DNA of 34,638 nt from Ignavibacteriales bacterium (GTDB lineage Bacteria; Bacteroidota; Ignavibacteria; T3Sed10-11). The notes beneath the pieces are model-generated. The model saw only the letters and a list, made by a program, of their open reading frames with translations. It was not told the origin of the DNA and made no database searches. Location: positions 1 to 34,638 of the forward strand of contig PWYR01000089.1 in assembly GCA_003567775.1 (NCBI GenBank), read 5' to 3'. A program made the position numbers and the translations under genes. Position 1 is the stretch's first letter, and every line of letters starts with the position of its first letter. This document shows, one piece after another, positions 17,939 through 25,983 of this stretch.

Positions 17939-19000
17939 ATGAGCACAGACTCTTTACAAAACGATCTTATACTTCGCGCAGCGAAACAACAGCCGGTCGA
18001 ACGAACACCTGTATGGTTTATGCGACAGGCGGGACGCTATTTACCGGAATACCGGGAAATCCGAAAAAGAGTGGATTTCCTCACACTCTGTAAAACACCC
18101 GATCTTGCAGCGGAAGTAACCATACAACCCGTCGATATCATCGGTGTTGACGCGGCAATCATCTTTTCCGATATACTCGTCATTCCCGAAGCAATGGGTA
18201 TGAATCTGATTATTGAAGAGAACAAAGGCGGACCTCGTTTTACGAATCCGGTCAGGTCGCGTCACGAAATCGATATGCTCCTTGATTTAGAACCTATCGA
18301 AGATCTGCGTTACGTTCTCGATGCAATCAAGCTCACCAAGCAAGAATTAAATAACCGCGTGCCATTGATAGGTTTCTCCGGTGCGCCGTGGACATTGCTT
18401 ACCTATATGGTCGAAGGCGGTGGATCGAAAAACTTCCGTCACGCAAAAGAAATGATCTTCAATAACCCGAATGACGCCCACGCACTGCTCGAACGGCTTG
18501 CGCAGGCGGTTGCAAAATATCTCAGCGCACAGATTAAGGCAGGAGCTAACATAGTTCAGATATTCGATACCTGGGGAGGCATTCTTTCGCCCGATGCGTT
18601 CGAAGAATTCTCGCTTCGCTATATCAAACAAATACTTGAATCGATAAAACGTAATGACGAACCGGTTATAGTATTTTGCAAAGGATGCGCTCACGCGCTT
18701 GATGATATGGCAACGCTTGGAGCGGAGGTCATCGGGCTTGATTGGACATTCGATATCGGGAAAGCACGGGAAATAATTGACGGCCGCACTGCGCTGCAAG
18801 GAAATATGGATCCGACTTTACTATACTCCAATCCGGACCGTATCAGGCAGGAAGTATTATGCATTCTCGAAAAATACGGATCGTACCCGGGACACATTTT
18901 TAATTTAGGGCACGGAGTACTACCGGATGTACCGGTTGACAATGTGAAAGCATTCGTAAACACCGTTAAGAATGAAAGCGGAAGGTATCACCAGGATTAA
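17939..19000 (+). CDS. hemE: Uroporphyrinogen decarboxylase
   Basis: HemE removes four carboxyl groups from uroporphyrinogen III to make coproporphyrinogen III. The 353 residues include the N-terminal signature RTPVWFMRQAGRYLPEYRE with R29 and R33, the catalytic aspartate D78 in IIFSDILVIPEAMG, GFSGAPWTLLTYMVEG, and GNMDPTLL near the C-terminus. The start codon follows the hemD stop directly, and the last 29 bases overlap hemF. Complete and typical. Confidence 0.98.
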   Translation: MSTDSLQNDLILRAAKQQPVERTPVWFMRQAGRYLPEYREIRKRVDFLTLCKTPDLAAEVTIQPVDIIGVDAAIIFSDILVIPEAMGMNLIIEENKGGPRFTNPVRSRHEIDMLLDLEPIEDLRYVLDAIKLTKQELNNRVPLIGFSGAPWTLLTYMVEGGGSKNFRHAKEMIFNNPNDAHALLERLAQAVAKYLSAQIKAGANIVQIFDTWGGILSPDAFEEFSLRYIKQILESIKRNDEPVIVFCKGCAHALDDMATLGAEVIGLDWTFDIGKAREIIDGRTALQGNMDPTLLYSNPDRIRQEVLCILEKYGSYPGHIFNLGHGVLPDVPVDNVKAFVNTVKNESGRYHQD

Positions 19001-19877
19001 CAAAAAAGAAATTCAACACTCCTTCGAGTCGTTGCAGGACCAAATATGTAATACGCTCGAATCGATTGACGGCGGCGCCCGTTTTCGGGAAGATATCTGG
19101 CAGCGTGAAGAGGGAGGCGGCGGGAAAACCAGAGTAATGGAAGAAGGGAATGTATTCGAGAAAGCGGGAGTGAATACATCCGCAGTGTGGGGACGGCTTC
19201 CCGAACGAATGGCGCAGCGAATGGAAGTCGATACAGGTGATTTTTTCGCCGCGGGAATTTCGCTTGTCATTCACCCGCGAAATCCGATGGTTCCGACCGT
19301 TCATATGAACCTCCGCTATTTCGACATGGAGAACGGGGATTCCTGGTTCGGAGGCGGTACGGACCTGACGCCCTATTATATATTCGAAGATGATGCAAGA
19401 CACTTTCACGCTACTCTGAAAGCCGCCTGTGACAAACACGACGCAGAGTATTATCCACGCTTCAAAAAATGGTGCGATGAATACTTCTTCATCAAACACC
19501 GCGGGGAAGCTCGCGGCGTCGGCGGCATTTTCTTTGATTATTTAAAGGGAAGCAACGATTTACTCTCTTCCTTTGTTATTGATGTAGGAGAAGCATTTTT
19601 ACCGTCATATATACCGCTCGTTGAGCGAAGAAAGAATATGCCGTATACGAACGCTCAAAGGGAATGGCAGCTTGTCCGACGCGGGCGGTACGTTGAGTTT
19701 AACCTGGTTTACGACCGGGGAACATTGTTCGGTCTTGAAACAAAAGGGCGAATCGAATCGATATTGATGTCGTTGCCGCCATTCGTGTCGTGGAAGTATG
19801 AGTATCACCCGGAACCGGGTTCACCCGAAACGGCATTGCTTGAGATTTTGAAAAATCCGAGGGAATGGGTAGATTGA
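18972..19877 (+). CDS. hemF: Oxygen-dependent coproporphyrinogen III oxidase
   Basis: HemF uses O2 to convert coproporphyrinogen III to protoporphyrinogen IX. The 301 residues show the family motifs in order: WQREEGGGGKTRV, GVNTSAVWG, HMNLRYF, GGGTDLTPYY, FFDYL, and near the end REWQLVRRGRYVEFNLVYDRGT split around conserved arginines. The start at ATG 18972 lies inside the hemE end (29-base overlap). The next in-frame methionine is past the conserved ICNTLESIDG segment, so this start is required. The oxygen-independent enzyme HemN is encoded 750 bases downstream. Confidence 0.98.
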   Translation: MKAEGITRINKKEIQHSFESLQDQICNTLESIDGGARFREDIWQREEGGGGKTRVMEEGNVFEKAGVNTSAVWGRLPERMAQRMEVDTGDFFAAGISLVIHPRNPMVPTVHMNLRYFDMENGDSWFGGGTDLTPYYIFEDDARHFHATLKAACDKHDAEYYPRFKKWCDEYFFIKHRGEARGVGGIFFDYLKGSNDLLSSFVIDVGEAFLPSYIPLVERRKNMPYTNAQREWQLVRRGRYVEFNLVYDRGTLFGLETKGRIESILMSLPPFVSWKYEYHPEPGSPETALLEILKNPREWVD

Positions 19878-19919
19878 TAATGAAATTGCACGAATAATTG
19901 AGAACATAATTTAATATCA

Positions 19920-20201
19920 ATGCGACTAAGTAAAGCTGAAGTTAACGCAATTAAAGAAGCAGTATACGAATTCGACCCGGACGCAAAAATATATCTCTTC
20001 GGATCGCGTATCGATGATGCTCAGAAGGGCGGCGACATTGACCTGCTTCTGATTACCGATAAGATAAAAAATAGAGAAAAAAGAAAAATCAAAATTAAAA
20101 TATCCGACAAAATAGGCGCTCAAAAAATCGACATACTTGTATTTGCAACGCCGAAAACTCAATTCGAAAAATCTATCTACAAACATAGTATACCGTTATG
20201 A
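19920..20201 (+). CDS. mntA: MNT-family nucleotidyltransferase (MntA-type antitoxin)
   Basis: This 93-residue minimal nucleotidyltransferase has the active-site pattern FGSRIDDAQKGGDIDLLL: G28-S29 followed by D39-x-D41, with the third carboxylate probably D71 (KIDILVF). In characterised MntA/HepT pairs such a protein transfers AMP from ATP onto the HEPN toxin and silences it. The spacer after GS is nine residues instead of the ten quoted for the reference MntA. The ATG has no Shine-Dalgarno site and lies 42 bases after hemF. The gene is more A-rich and lysine-rich than its neighbours, hinting at acquisition. It overlaps the HEPN gene by ATGA. Assignment is by motif and pairing. Confidence 0.87.
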   Translation: MRLSKAEVNAIKEAVYEFDPDAKIYLFGSRIDDAQKGGDIDLLLITDKIKNREKRKIKIKISDKIGAQKIDILVFATPKTQFEKSIYKHSIPL

Positions 20202-20644
20202 CAACTCAAGAAGCAATCGGTATTTTAAGAGACAATCTTCAAGATCTCAAAGAAGCTGAACGATGGCTTAAAAGATCGTATGATCAGTGTACATCGCTTA
20301 AGGGTAAAATCAGTTTCGAAGAGAAAGATTATGATGCAATCGAAGCATTTTCAAGCAGATTCGCACGAACCGTCGATTTTCTTATTCACAAAGTTTTTAA
20401 AAGTTTAGACAAGGTTGAACTTGAAGAAAGCGGTACACTCATTGACGTCATAAACAGAGCACATAAAAGAAATATAATTGACGAACCCAACGAGGTAAGA
20501 GAGCTAAAAGAATTACGCAATGAAATTGTTCATGAATATTCAAAGACTGATATAACCGAGCATTTTAATGAATTAATAGAGTTATCGCCAAGATTATTCA
20601 AATTTATTGATAATACGATACGATATTGCAACAAATATTTATGA
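20198..20644 (+). CDS. hepT: HEPN-domain protein (HepT-type RNase toxin)
   Basis: This 148-residue, mostly helical protein carries R107-N-E-I-V-H112-E-Y114, which fits the R-x4-H-x-Y motif of HepT toxins. R and H form the RNase site, and the tyrosine is where the partner MntA attaches AMP in studied systems. It overlaps the MNT gene by four bases at its start. Its stop overlaps the hemN start in the same way (ATGA at 20641-20644), so toxin, antitoxin and hemN are physically coupled. Codon use is AT-rich like the MNT gene. An intact toxin-antitoxin pair is likely; a role in heme control is only a hypothesis. Confidence 0.85.
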   Translation: MTTQEAIGILRDNLQDLKEAERWLKRSYDQCTSLKGKISFEEKDYDAIEAFSSRFARTVDFLIHKVFKSLDKVELEESGTLIDVINRAHKRNIIDEPNEVRELKELRNEIVHEYSKTDITEHFNELIELSPRLFKFIDNTIRYCNKYL

Positions 20645-22032
20645 AAAAACAATTCGACAACATCGATGTAGAAGTTCTTCGCAAGGTAGATAAACCGGGA
20701 CCACGGTACACAAGCTATCCAACCGCTCCCCTCTTCTCTACAGAATTTACGTGGAAAGATTTTATCGAAGAGATAAAAAGGACAAATGAAAACGATAGCA
20801 AAGCGGATTTGTCCCTGTATCTGCATCTCCCCTTCTGCGATACGCTGTGTTACTTCTGCGGCTGTACGATGATTGTCACACGCAGCCGGGAGAGAATAAA
20901 AGAATACAATGAATATCTGAAACGTGAAATAGATATAGTCACACAACATCTATCCGACGAACGGGTAGTAACGCAACTTCACTGGGGCGGCGGAACGCCT
21001 TCATATCTCGACCCGGATGAGATACACGATCTTGCAATTCATCTCAGAAAAAATTTCCGGTACGACCGGAATATCGAAGCGGGGGCTGAAATCGATCCGA
21101 GAGGTTTAACGTATGAACATATGTCGGCTTTGCGCGAAGCGGGTTTCAACCGCGTCAGTATGGGTGTACAGGATTTTAATCCGAAAGTACAGGAAGCCGT
21201 AAACCGTATCCAGCCGGAAGATATAACGAGACAAACCGTCGAATGGTCGCGCCAACTCGGCTTTTCATCGATTAATCTCGATCTGATTTACGGACTTCCG
21301 TTTCAGACCGTCGCGTCATTCAATGATACAGTCGATAAGATAATCGATATATCCCCCGAGCGAATAGCAGTTTTCAATTACGCACATGTACCGTGGCTAA
21401 AAAAACACCAAAACCTGATTAAACCGGAGTATCTTCCGACGCCCGATCAGAAGCTTGAAATACTCAAAAGCACTATGGAAAAATTAGGCGAAGCCGGCTA
21501 CTGGTACGTCGGAATGGATCACTTCGCAAAACCGGACGATGAACTTGCAGTTGCCCAGAGAAACAAAACGCTGTACCGTAACTTCCAGGGCTACTCGACA
21601 AAAGCCGGCTGTGACCTTTACGGTTTCGGGATGTCGTCGATCAGCCAGTTCAACGAGATCTATGCTCAAAACGAAAAAACGCTCAAGGAATACTACAACG
21701 CAATCGATGAAGGACGTCTCGCCACTTTTCAAGGTTACCGGATGACGCCCGACGATCACATACGCAAGTTTGTCATCACGCGATTGATGTGCGATTTCGA
21801 ACTCGACCCGAAAGTGATTGAGAAAGAATTCGGCATCGATTTCGATGAGTATTTTAAAGATTCGCTTATCAAACTATCGGATTTTATACATGACGGGTTC
21901 ATAAAAAAAGAGAACGGACGCTACATCATATCGCCGAACGGCCGCTTGATCGTTCGTAATATTGCAATGTGCTTTGACGCTTATATTGATTCGTTAGTAA
22001 AAGAGAAACCTATATTTTCGAGGACAGTATGA
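20641..22032 (+). CDS. hemN: Oxygen-independent coproporphyrinogen III oxidase (radical SAM)
   Basis: HemN decarboxylates coproporphyrinogen III anaerobically using S-adenosylmethionine radicals. The radical-SAM cluster motif C66-x3-C70-x2-C73 with the extra C75 typical of true HemN is present, as are the N-terminal RYTSYPTAP motif and WGGGTPSYL. I chose ATG 20641 (463 residues), which overlaps the HEPN stop as ATGA, over the in-frame ATG at 20626. No Shine-Dalgarno site is seen, so translational coupling is likely. The N-terminal YPTAP segment and the CxC set it apart from HemW-like chaperones. The stop overlaps the hemH start by four bases. Confidence 0.96.
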   Translation: MKKQFDNIDVEVLRKVDKPGPRYTSYPTAPLFSTEFTWKDFIEEIKRTNENDSKADLSLYLHLPFCDTLCYFCGCTMIVTRSRERIKEYNEYLKREIDIVTQHLSDERVVTQLHWGGGTPSYLDPDEIHDLAIHLRKNFRYDRNIEAGAEIDPRGLTYEHMSALREAGFNRVSMGVQDFNPKVQEAVNRIQPEDITRQTVEWSRQLGFSSINLDLIYGLPFQTVASFNDTVDKIIDISPERIAVFNYAHVPWLKKHQNLIKPEYLPTPDQKLEILKSTMEKLGEAGYWYVGMDHFAKPDDELAVAQRNKTLYRNFQGYSTKAGCDLYGFGMSSISQFNEIYAQNEKTLKEYYNAIDEGRLATFQGYRMTPDDHIRKFVITRLMCDFELDPKVIEKEFGIDFDEYFKDSLIKLSDFIHDGFIKKENGRYIISPNGRLIVRNIAMCFDAYIDSLVKEKPIFSRTV

Positions 22033-23039
22033 AAAAATATGGTATAGTACTGCTACAACTCGGCGGCCCCGATTCGCTTGACGCCGTTGAGCCGTTTCTT
22101 TATAACTTATTCCGCGATCCGGATATCATCAACTTTCCGTTAAGTTTTTTATTCCGGAAGCGACTCGCAAGGATTATCGCTCAAAAAAGAAGCCCCAAAA
22201 TTCGTGAACACTATCACCACATGGGGGGTAAATCTCCTATTCTGGAACTCACCCGGGCACAGGCAAAAGCGCTTGAAGAGCAATTAAACAAGTCCTTCGA
22301 TGCCAGAGTTGTTATCGCAATGCGGTATTGGGAACCGTTTACCGATGAAGCGATTCGGGAATTAAAAAAAGAGGGTATAACCGATATTATTCTGCTTCCC
22401 CTCTATCCGCATTACTCGATATCGACAACCGGATCGAGCGTGAACGAGTGGAACCGCGCGGTCAAACGTGAGAATGTCGAACACTGGAATGTGCAACTCG
22501 TTCGTGAATATCCAACCCATCATGATTTTATTACCTCGTTTATCGAAAGAATCAATGAAGCGCTCGATCGTTTCCCGGAAGATAAACGCAATACCGTTCA
22601 TCTCGTATTTAGTGCACACGGCACGCCGGTCAAACTTGTTCGCAAAGGCGACCCGTATAAATACCAGATAGAAGACACCGTAAAATCCATCATGCGCAAC
22701 GGGAAATACCCGCAAAATCATACGCTCAGTTTCCAGAGCAGAGTCGGTCCGGAAAAATGGTTAGAGCCCTTTACAGATGATACGGTTGAACGACTGGCAA
22801 AAGACAGTGTCAAAAATATGCTCATTATTCCGGTTGCATTTGTTTCGGAGCATATTGAAACCTTGTTCGAGCTTGACGTTGAAGTGCGTGAGATTGCAGA
22901 AGAGCACGGCGTCGAACAGTTCGAGGTAATGCCCGCACTGAACGATCATCCGAAATATATCGATGCACTTGCCGACCTAACACTGTCGGTTGTAAATAAG
23001 AAGGAACCCCAACCAGAATATCAAACGGCGAGGACATAA
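22029..23039 (+). CDS. hemH: Ferrochelatase
   Basis: HemH inserts ferrous iron into the porphyrin to finish heme. The 336-residue protein shows LLQLGGPDS at the start, LPLYPHYSISTTGS, the catalytic H197 in FSAHGTP, the SFQSRVGPEKWLEP segment and E277 in SEHIETLFELD. This is the usual single-domain bacterial form, with no [2Fe-2S] C-terminal cysteine cluster. It overlaps hemN by ATGA and precedes the cupin gene by three bases. Because HemF and HemN are both present, it most likely acts on protoporphyrin IX. Confidence 0.97.
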   Translation: MKKYGIVLLQLGGPDSLDAVEPFLYNLFRDPDIINFPLSFLFRKRLARIIAQKRSPKIREHYHHMGGKSPILELTRAQAKALEEQLNKSFDARVVIAMRYWEPFTDEAIRELKKEGITDIILLPLYPHYSISTTGSSVNEWNRAVKRENVEHWNVQLVREYPTHHDFITSFIERINEALDRFPEDKRNTVHLVFSAHGTPVKLVRKGDPYKYQIEDTVKSIMRNGKYPQNHTLSFQSRVGPEKWLEPFTDDTVERLAKDSVKNMLIIPVAFVSEHIETLFELDVEVREIAEEHGVEQFEVMPALNDHPKYIDALADLTLSVVNKKEPQPEYQTART

Positions 23040-23042
23040 TTT

Positions 23043-23432
23043 ATGGAACGTTTTAAGGTATATTCCATTGATTCATTAGAACCCCAAAAAGGAAGGGTAC
23101 ACTGGTTCCGCAATATGATGCCGGAGAACACAATGCCCGATATTGATTTCAGGTATTTGCATATGAAGCCGGGTGAGCGGATAAAAAATCATATCCACCA
23201 GCATTCCGAAACGTTAATCATCTCAATGAAAGGCGCCGGACGTGTGATACTCGACGGCAACGAATACGATCTGCCGCCGGGACACGTTGCGTATGCAACG
23301 AAAGGATGTCCGCACGGATATGAAGCAACCGATGAAGAATGGGAATTTATCACACTCCAATCCCCGACATTAAAACGCCCCGGTAAAGAACCCGATTATA
23401 TTTCCGTCGACGAGTCGCCGGACACGAAATAG
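23043..23432 (+). CDS. Small cupin-domain protein linked to heme genes
   Basis: A 129-residue single-domain cupin. The first cupin motif is intact: G44-E-R-I-K-N-H50-x-H52-x-H54-x-E56 followed by GAGRVILDG, with three histidines and a glutamate suited to binding one metal ion. The second motif is GHVAYATKGCPHGYEA, with a histidine in the expected place. It sits three bases after hemH, and its stop overlaps the GTG in frame with the next gene, so it is translated with the heme enzymes. A role in metal or porphyrin handling, or as a sensor, is plausible; no function can be named. Confidence 0.85.
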   Translation: MERFKVYSIDSLEPQKGRVHWFRNMMPENTMPDIDFRYLHMKPGERIKNHIHQHSETLIISMKGAGRVILDGNEYDLPPGHVAYATKGCPHGYEATDEEWEFITLQSPTLKRPGKEPDYISVDESPDTK

Positions 23433-23446
23433 TGGGACTATTAAAC

Positions 23447-24820
23447 ATGAAATCAACAGACAGATCGTGTATTGTAATCGGCGGCGGGGTATCGGGACTA
23501 TGCGCTGCGTACTGGCTTACGCATGAGAATTTTGATGTAACTGTTTTGGAGCGCGAAGATATTCCCGGCGGCGCAATGAAAACCGTTCGAAAAGACGGCT
23601 ATCTCATCGATACCGGGCCGAACAGCTCACTCGAAACAACACCGCTTTTTGACGAACTATTCAACTCGTTGGGGATAATTGACCGGCGTGTATACGCAAA
23701 CGAAAGCTCTAACAAGCGATATATTCTCCGCAACGGTAAACTCCACCCCATCCCGATGTCGCCTGTCGCTTTTTTAAAAACAAAATTATGGAGCACGAAA
23801 GGAAAACTCCGATTATTGAAAGAACCGTTTATCGGACGCGCAAATGGCGAAGAGTCTATCGCGCAGTTTGTTGAACGTCGTCTCGGCAGAGAATTTCTGG
23901 ATTATGCGATTAATCCGTTCGTAGCGGGTGTGTATGCCGGCAATCCCGAAGAGCTGAGCGTCCGGTCGGCATTTCCAAAACTATACCGTCTCGAAGAAGT
24001 ATACGGCGGGTTGATCAAAGGAACTATAAAAGGAAGGAAAGAGCGAAAACAGCGAGCCGAGCAATCCAAGCAAAGCGCAAAAATGTTCTCCTTCATCGAT
24101 GGAATGGGTACCTTTACGAACGCGCTTGGCAATGCACTCGGCGACCGTCTTATACTGAGTGCAAAAGTGATCTCGATCAAAAAAAAGAAACAAGCATTTA
24201 CAGTTACTGCGGAAACGCCAAATGGAAAAAAAGAATATTCAGCAAAACGCGTGATTTTGTCAATTCCGGCACACCACGCGGCTCATTTATTGACGTCGAT
24301 TGACTCTTCAATAAGCGATACATTATCAAAAATTTATTATCCGCCGGTTACGATGGTTTTTTTCGGATATAAAACCGATGCCGTCTCGCATCCGCTTGAT
24401 GGATTCGGATATCTGATACCGGCGAAGGAACAACGAAAGATTCTCGGAACGATCTGGTCATCTACTATATTTCCCAATAGGACACAGGAAGGATACGCCG
24501 CATTTACTACATTCGTCGGTGGTTCGCGTCAACCCGAAGTAACCGAAAACGATGAATCGACATTACGTGAAATTGTCCACAACGAGATCGCATCAATTCT
24601 CGGCGTATCGGAAGAACCGGAATTTTATTATATTAAGGAATGGAAGCATGCCATCCCCCAATACAAATTTGGCTACGCCGATACAATTAAAAAAATCGAA
24701 CAATTCGAGCGGTCACATCCGGGTGTGTATTTATGTTCAAACTATCGCGGCGGTATTTCGGTAGGCGACTGCGTAATGAGCGCCCGCCGAACAGTGGACA
24801 AGATTTTGCAAGAAATCTAA
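23447..24820 (+). CDS. hemY: Protoporphyrinogen oxidase, FAD-dependent (HemG/HemY type)
   Basis: The enzyme oxidises protoporphyrinogen IX to protoporphyrin IX with FAD and O2. The N-terminal dinucleotide fold IVIGGGVSGLCAAYWL is followed by LEREDIPGG. The substrate-domain loop DTGPNSSLE and the C-terminal LCSNYRGGISVGDCV motif are characteristic. I prefer ATG 23447 (457 residues) to the in-frame GTG at 23432, because a GGGA stretch sits about ten bases before the ATG; the GTG would add only MGLLN. It closes the first heme block. It is the oxygen-dependent type, unlike the flavodoxin-like HemG of enterobacteria. Confidence 0.95.
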   Translation: MKSTDRSCIVIGGGVSGLCAAYWLTHENFDVTVLEREDIPGGAMKTVRKDGYLIDTGPNSSLETTPLFDELFNSLGIIDRRVYANESSNKRYILRNGKLHPIPMSPVAFLKTKLWSTKGKLRLLKEPFIGRANGEESIAQFVERRLGREFLDYAINPFVAGVYAGNPEELSVRSAFPKLYRLEEVYGGLIKGTIKGRKERKQRAEQSKQSAKMFSFIDGMGTFTNALGNALGDRLILSAKVISIKKKKQAFTVTAETPNGKKEYSAKRVILSIPAHHAAHLLTSIDSSISDTLSKIYYPPVTMVFFGYKTDAVSHPLDGFGYLIPAKEQRKILGTIWSSTIFPNRTQEGYAAFTTFVGGSRQPEVTENDESTLREIVHNEIASILGVSEEPEFYYIKEWKHAIPQYKFGYADTIKKIEQFERSHPGVYLCSNYRGGISVGDCVMSARRTVDKILQEI

Positions 24821-24952
24821 AAGAAAGGCAAAATATTTTTTGAAAAGGATTTATCAAACTTCGTAAAAATTGCATCTTTAAGAGCACTCCAATGGATAAA
24901 TTTTAACAACGATAGAATTGTGTTTAAAACGATTTTCCCGTAAAAAATTATT

Positions 24953-24981
24953 TTGTCATTAAATCATTTTGTCTATATTAA
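24953..24981 (+). promoter_or_regulatory. Candidate promoter of the isoaspartyl peptidase gene
   Basis: TTGTCA (five of six to a -35) is followed after 17 bases by TATTAA; a TATATT box overlaps it with a 15-base spacer. Transcription would start near 24988, only about ten bases before the ATG at 24998, and no Shine-Dalgarno site is visible. The message may therefore be nearly leaderless. The rest of the spacer after hemY (24821-24952) is AT-rich with no clear terminator. Confidence 0.45.
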
Positions 24982-24997
24982 TATTGATACACACATA

Positions 24998-25906
24998 ATG
25001 AAATCAATCATCGTACATGGCGGTGCATGGGATATACCGGATGATATGCTTGGCGATCACCGAAACGGTGTATCGAGTGCATTATCCGCCGGCTGGGATA
25101 TCCTTACAAACGGCGGATCGGCGCTTGATGCGGTTCAAGCTGCAATTAACAAAATGGAAGACGATCCTACATTCGATGCAGGACGCGGTTCTTTCGTAAA
25201 TATGGCGGGACAGATCGAACTCGATGCAAGCATTATGGACGGAAGAACGATGCGCGCCGGCGCTGTTGCGGCTGTCCGCAACATTCTTCACCCGATCACG
25301 CTTGCCCGTGCGGTAATGGATAAAAGCGAACACGTGCTGCTCGTCTCCGACGGAGCAATGCGATTCGCCCGTGAGCAGGATATTCCTTTTTGCGGCGCCG
25401 ACGATTTACTTGTCGGACGTGAATTCGAACGATGGAAAGAAATTCAAACACGCCCGGCATATTCCGGGAGAGAAGCATTTGCCGGAAGCACTAATCCAGG
25501 CGATACAGTCGGGTGTGTTGCGCTTGATGATCAGGGTAATGTAGCATCCGGAACATCGACCGGCGGCACACCGAATAAATATCCCGGACGCGTGGGCGAT
25601 TCACCGATTATCGGATGCGGAACCTATGCAGTTAATTCCGTCGGCGGCGTTTCAACGACCGGCTGGGGCGAGGCGATCATTAAAGTCGTACTGGCAAAAT
25701 CCATCATCGATGCCATTGATATGTTAAAAATGACGCCGGAGGATGCGGCACAGCACGGTATTTCAATATTGCATTCACGTGTCGAAGGATACGGCGGGGT
25801 GATCGTTTTAACGAAGAAAGGAAAATTCGGCATCGCTTTCAACACACCCCGTATGGCAAGAGCGTATATGAGCGACGAGATAAGCGAACCGGTAGTAACG
25901 GTGTGA
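24998..25906 (+). CDS. iaaA: Isoaspartyl peptidase / L-asparaginase, Ntn-hydrolase family
   Basis: This 302-residue precursor belongs to the plant-type asparaginases, which cleave themselves to expose a threonine nucleophile and then hydrolyse isoaspartyl peptides or asparagine. The start IIVHGGAW and the cleavage site GD-T170-VGCVALD are clear, followed by SGTSTGGTPNKYPGRVGDSPIIG-type glycine loops in pieces typical of the beta chain. The family aspartate before the threonine is present. I chose ATG 24998, since the upstream TTG (24953) would lie within the likely promoter and add residues not seen in the family. No operon link to hemY is evident (177-base gap). Confidence 0.93.
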   Translation: MKSIIVHGGAWDIPDDMLGDHRNGVSSALSAGWDILTNGGSALDAVQAAINKMEDDPTFDAGRGSFVNMAGQIELDASIMDGRTMRAGAVAAVRNILHPITLARAVMDKSEHVLLVSDGAMRFAREQDIPFCGADDLLVGREFERWKEIQTRPAYSGREAFAGSTNPGDTVGCVALDDQGNVASGTSTGGTPNKYPGRVGDSPIIGCGTYAVNSVGGVSTTGWGEAIIKVVLAKSIIDAIDMLKMTPEDAAQHGISILHSRVEGYGGVIVLTKKGKFGIAFNTPRMARAYMSDEISEPVVTV

Positions 25907-25921
25907 CTTGAAGTTCTCAAG
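25907..25921 (+). terminator. Weak hairpin after the isoaspartyl peptidase gene
   Basis: CTTGA and TCAAG form a 5-bp stem around a five-base loop directly after the stop codon, followed by AGTTTTC. The stem is short and AT-containing, so termination would be weak at best; it may be chance. Confidence 0.25.
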
Positions 25922-25983
25922 AGTTTTCATGATATTACAATACATACTTTTCACATAGATGAAGCGACCATCCAGGAGATACT

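Noticed and set aside
18966-19499. 177-codon minus-strand open frame opposite hemF
   Set aside because: It is antisense to the fully conserved HemF coding region with no recognisable domain, and no minus-strand unit exists nearby.
22029-24820. Coproporphyrin-dependent (Gram-positive type) heme branch suggested by hemH next to hemY
   Set aside because: Both HemF and HemN are encoded and no HemQ/ChdC-like protein is seen, so the protoporphyrin-dependent route fits better; the small cupin is not ChdC.
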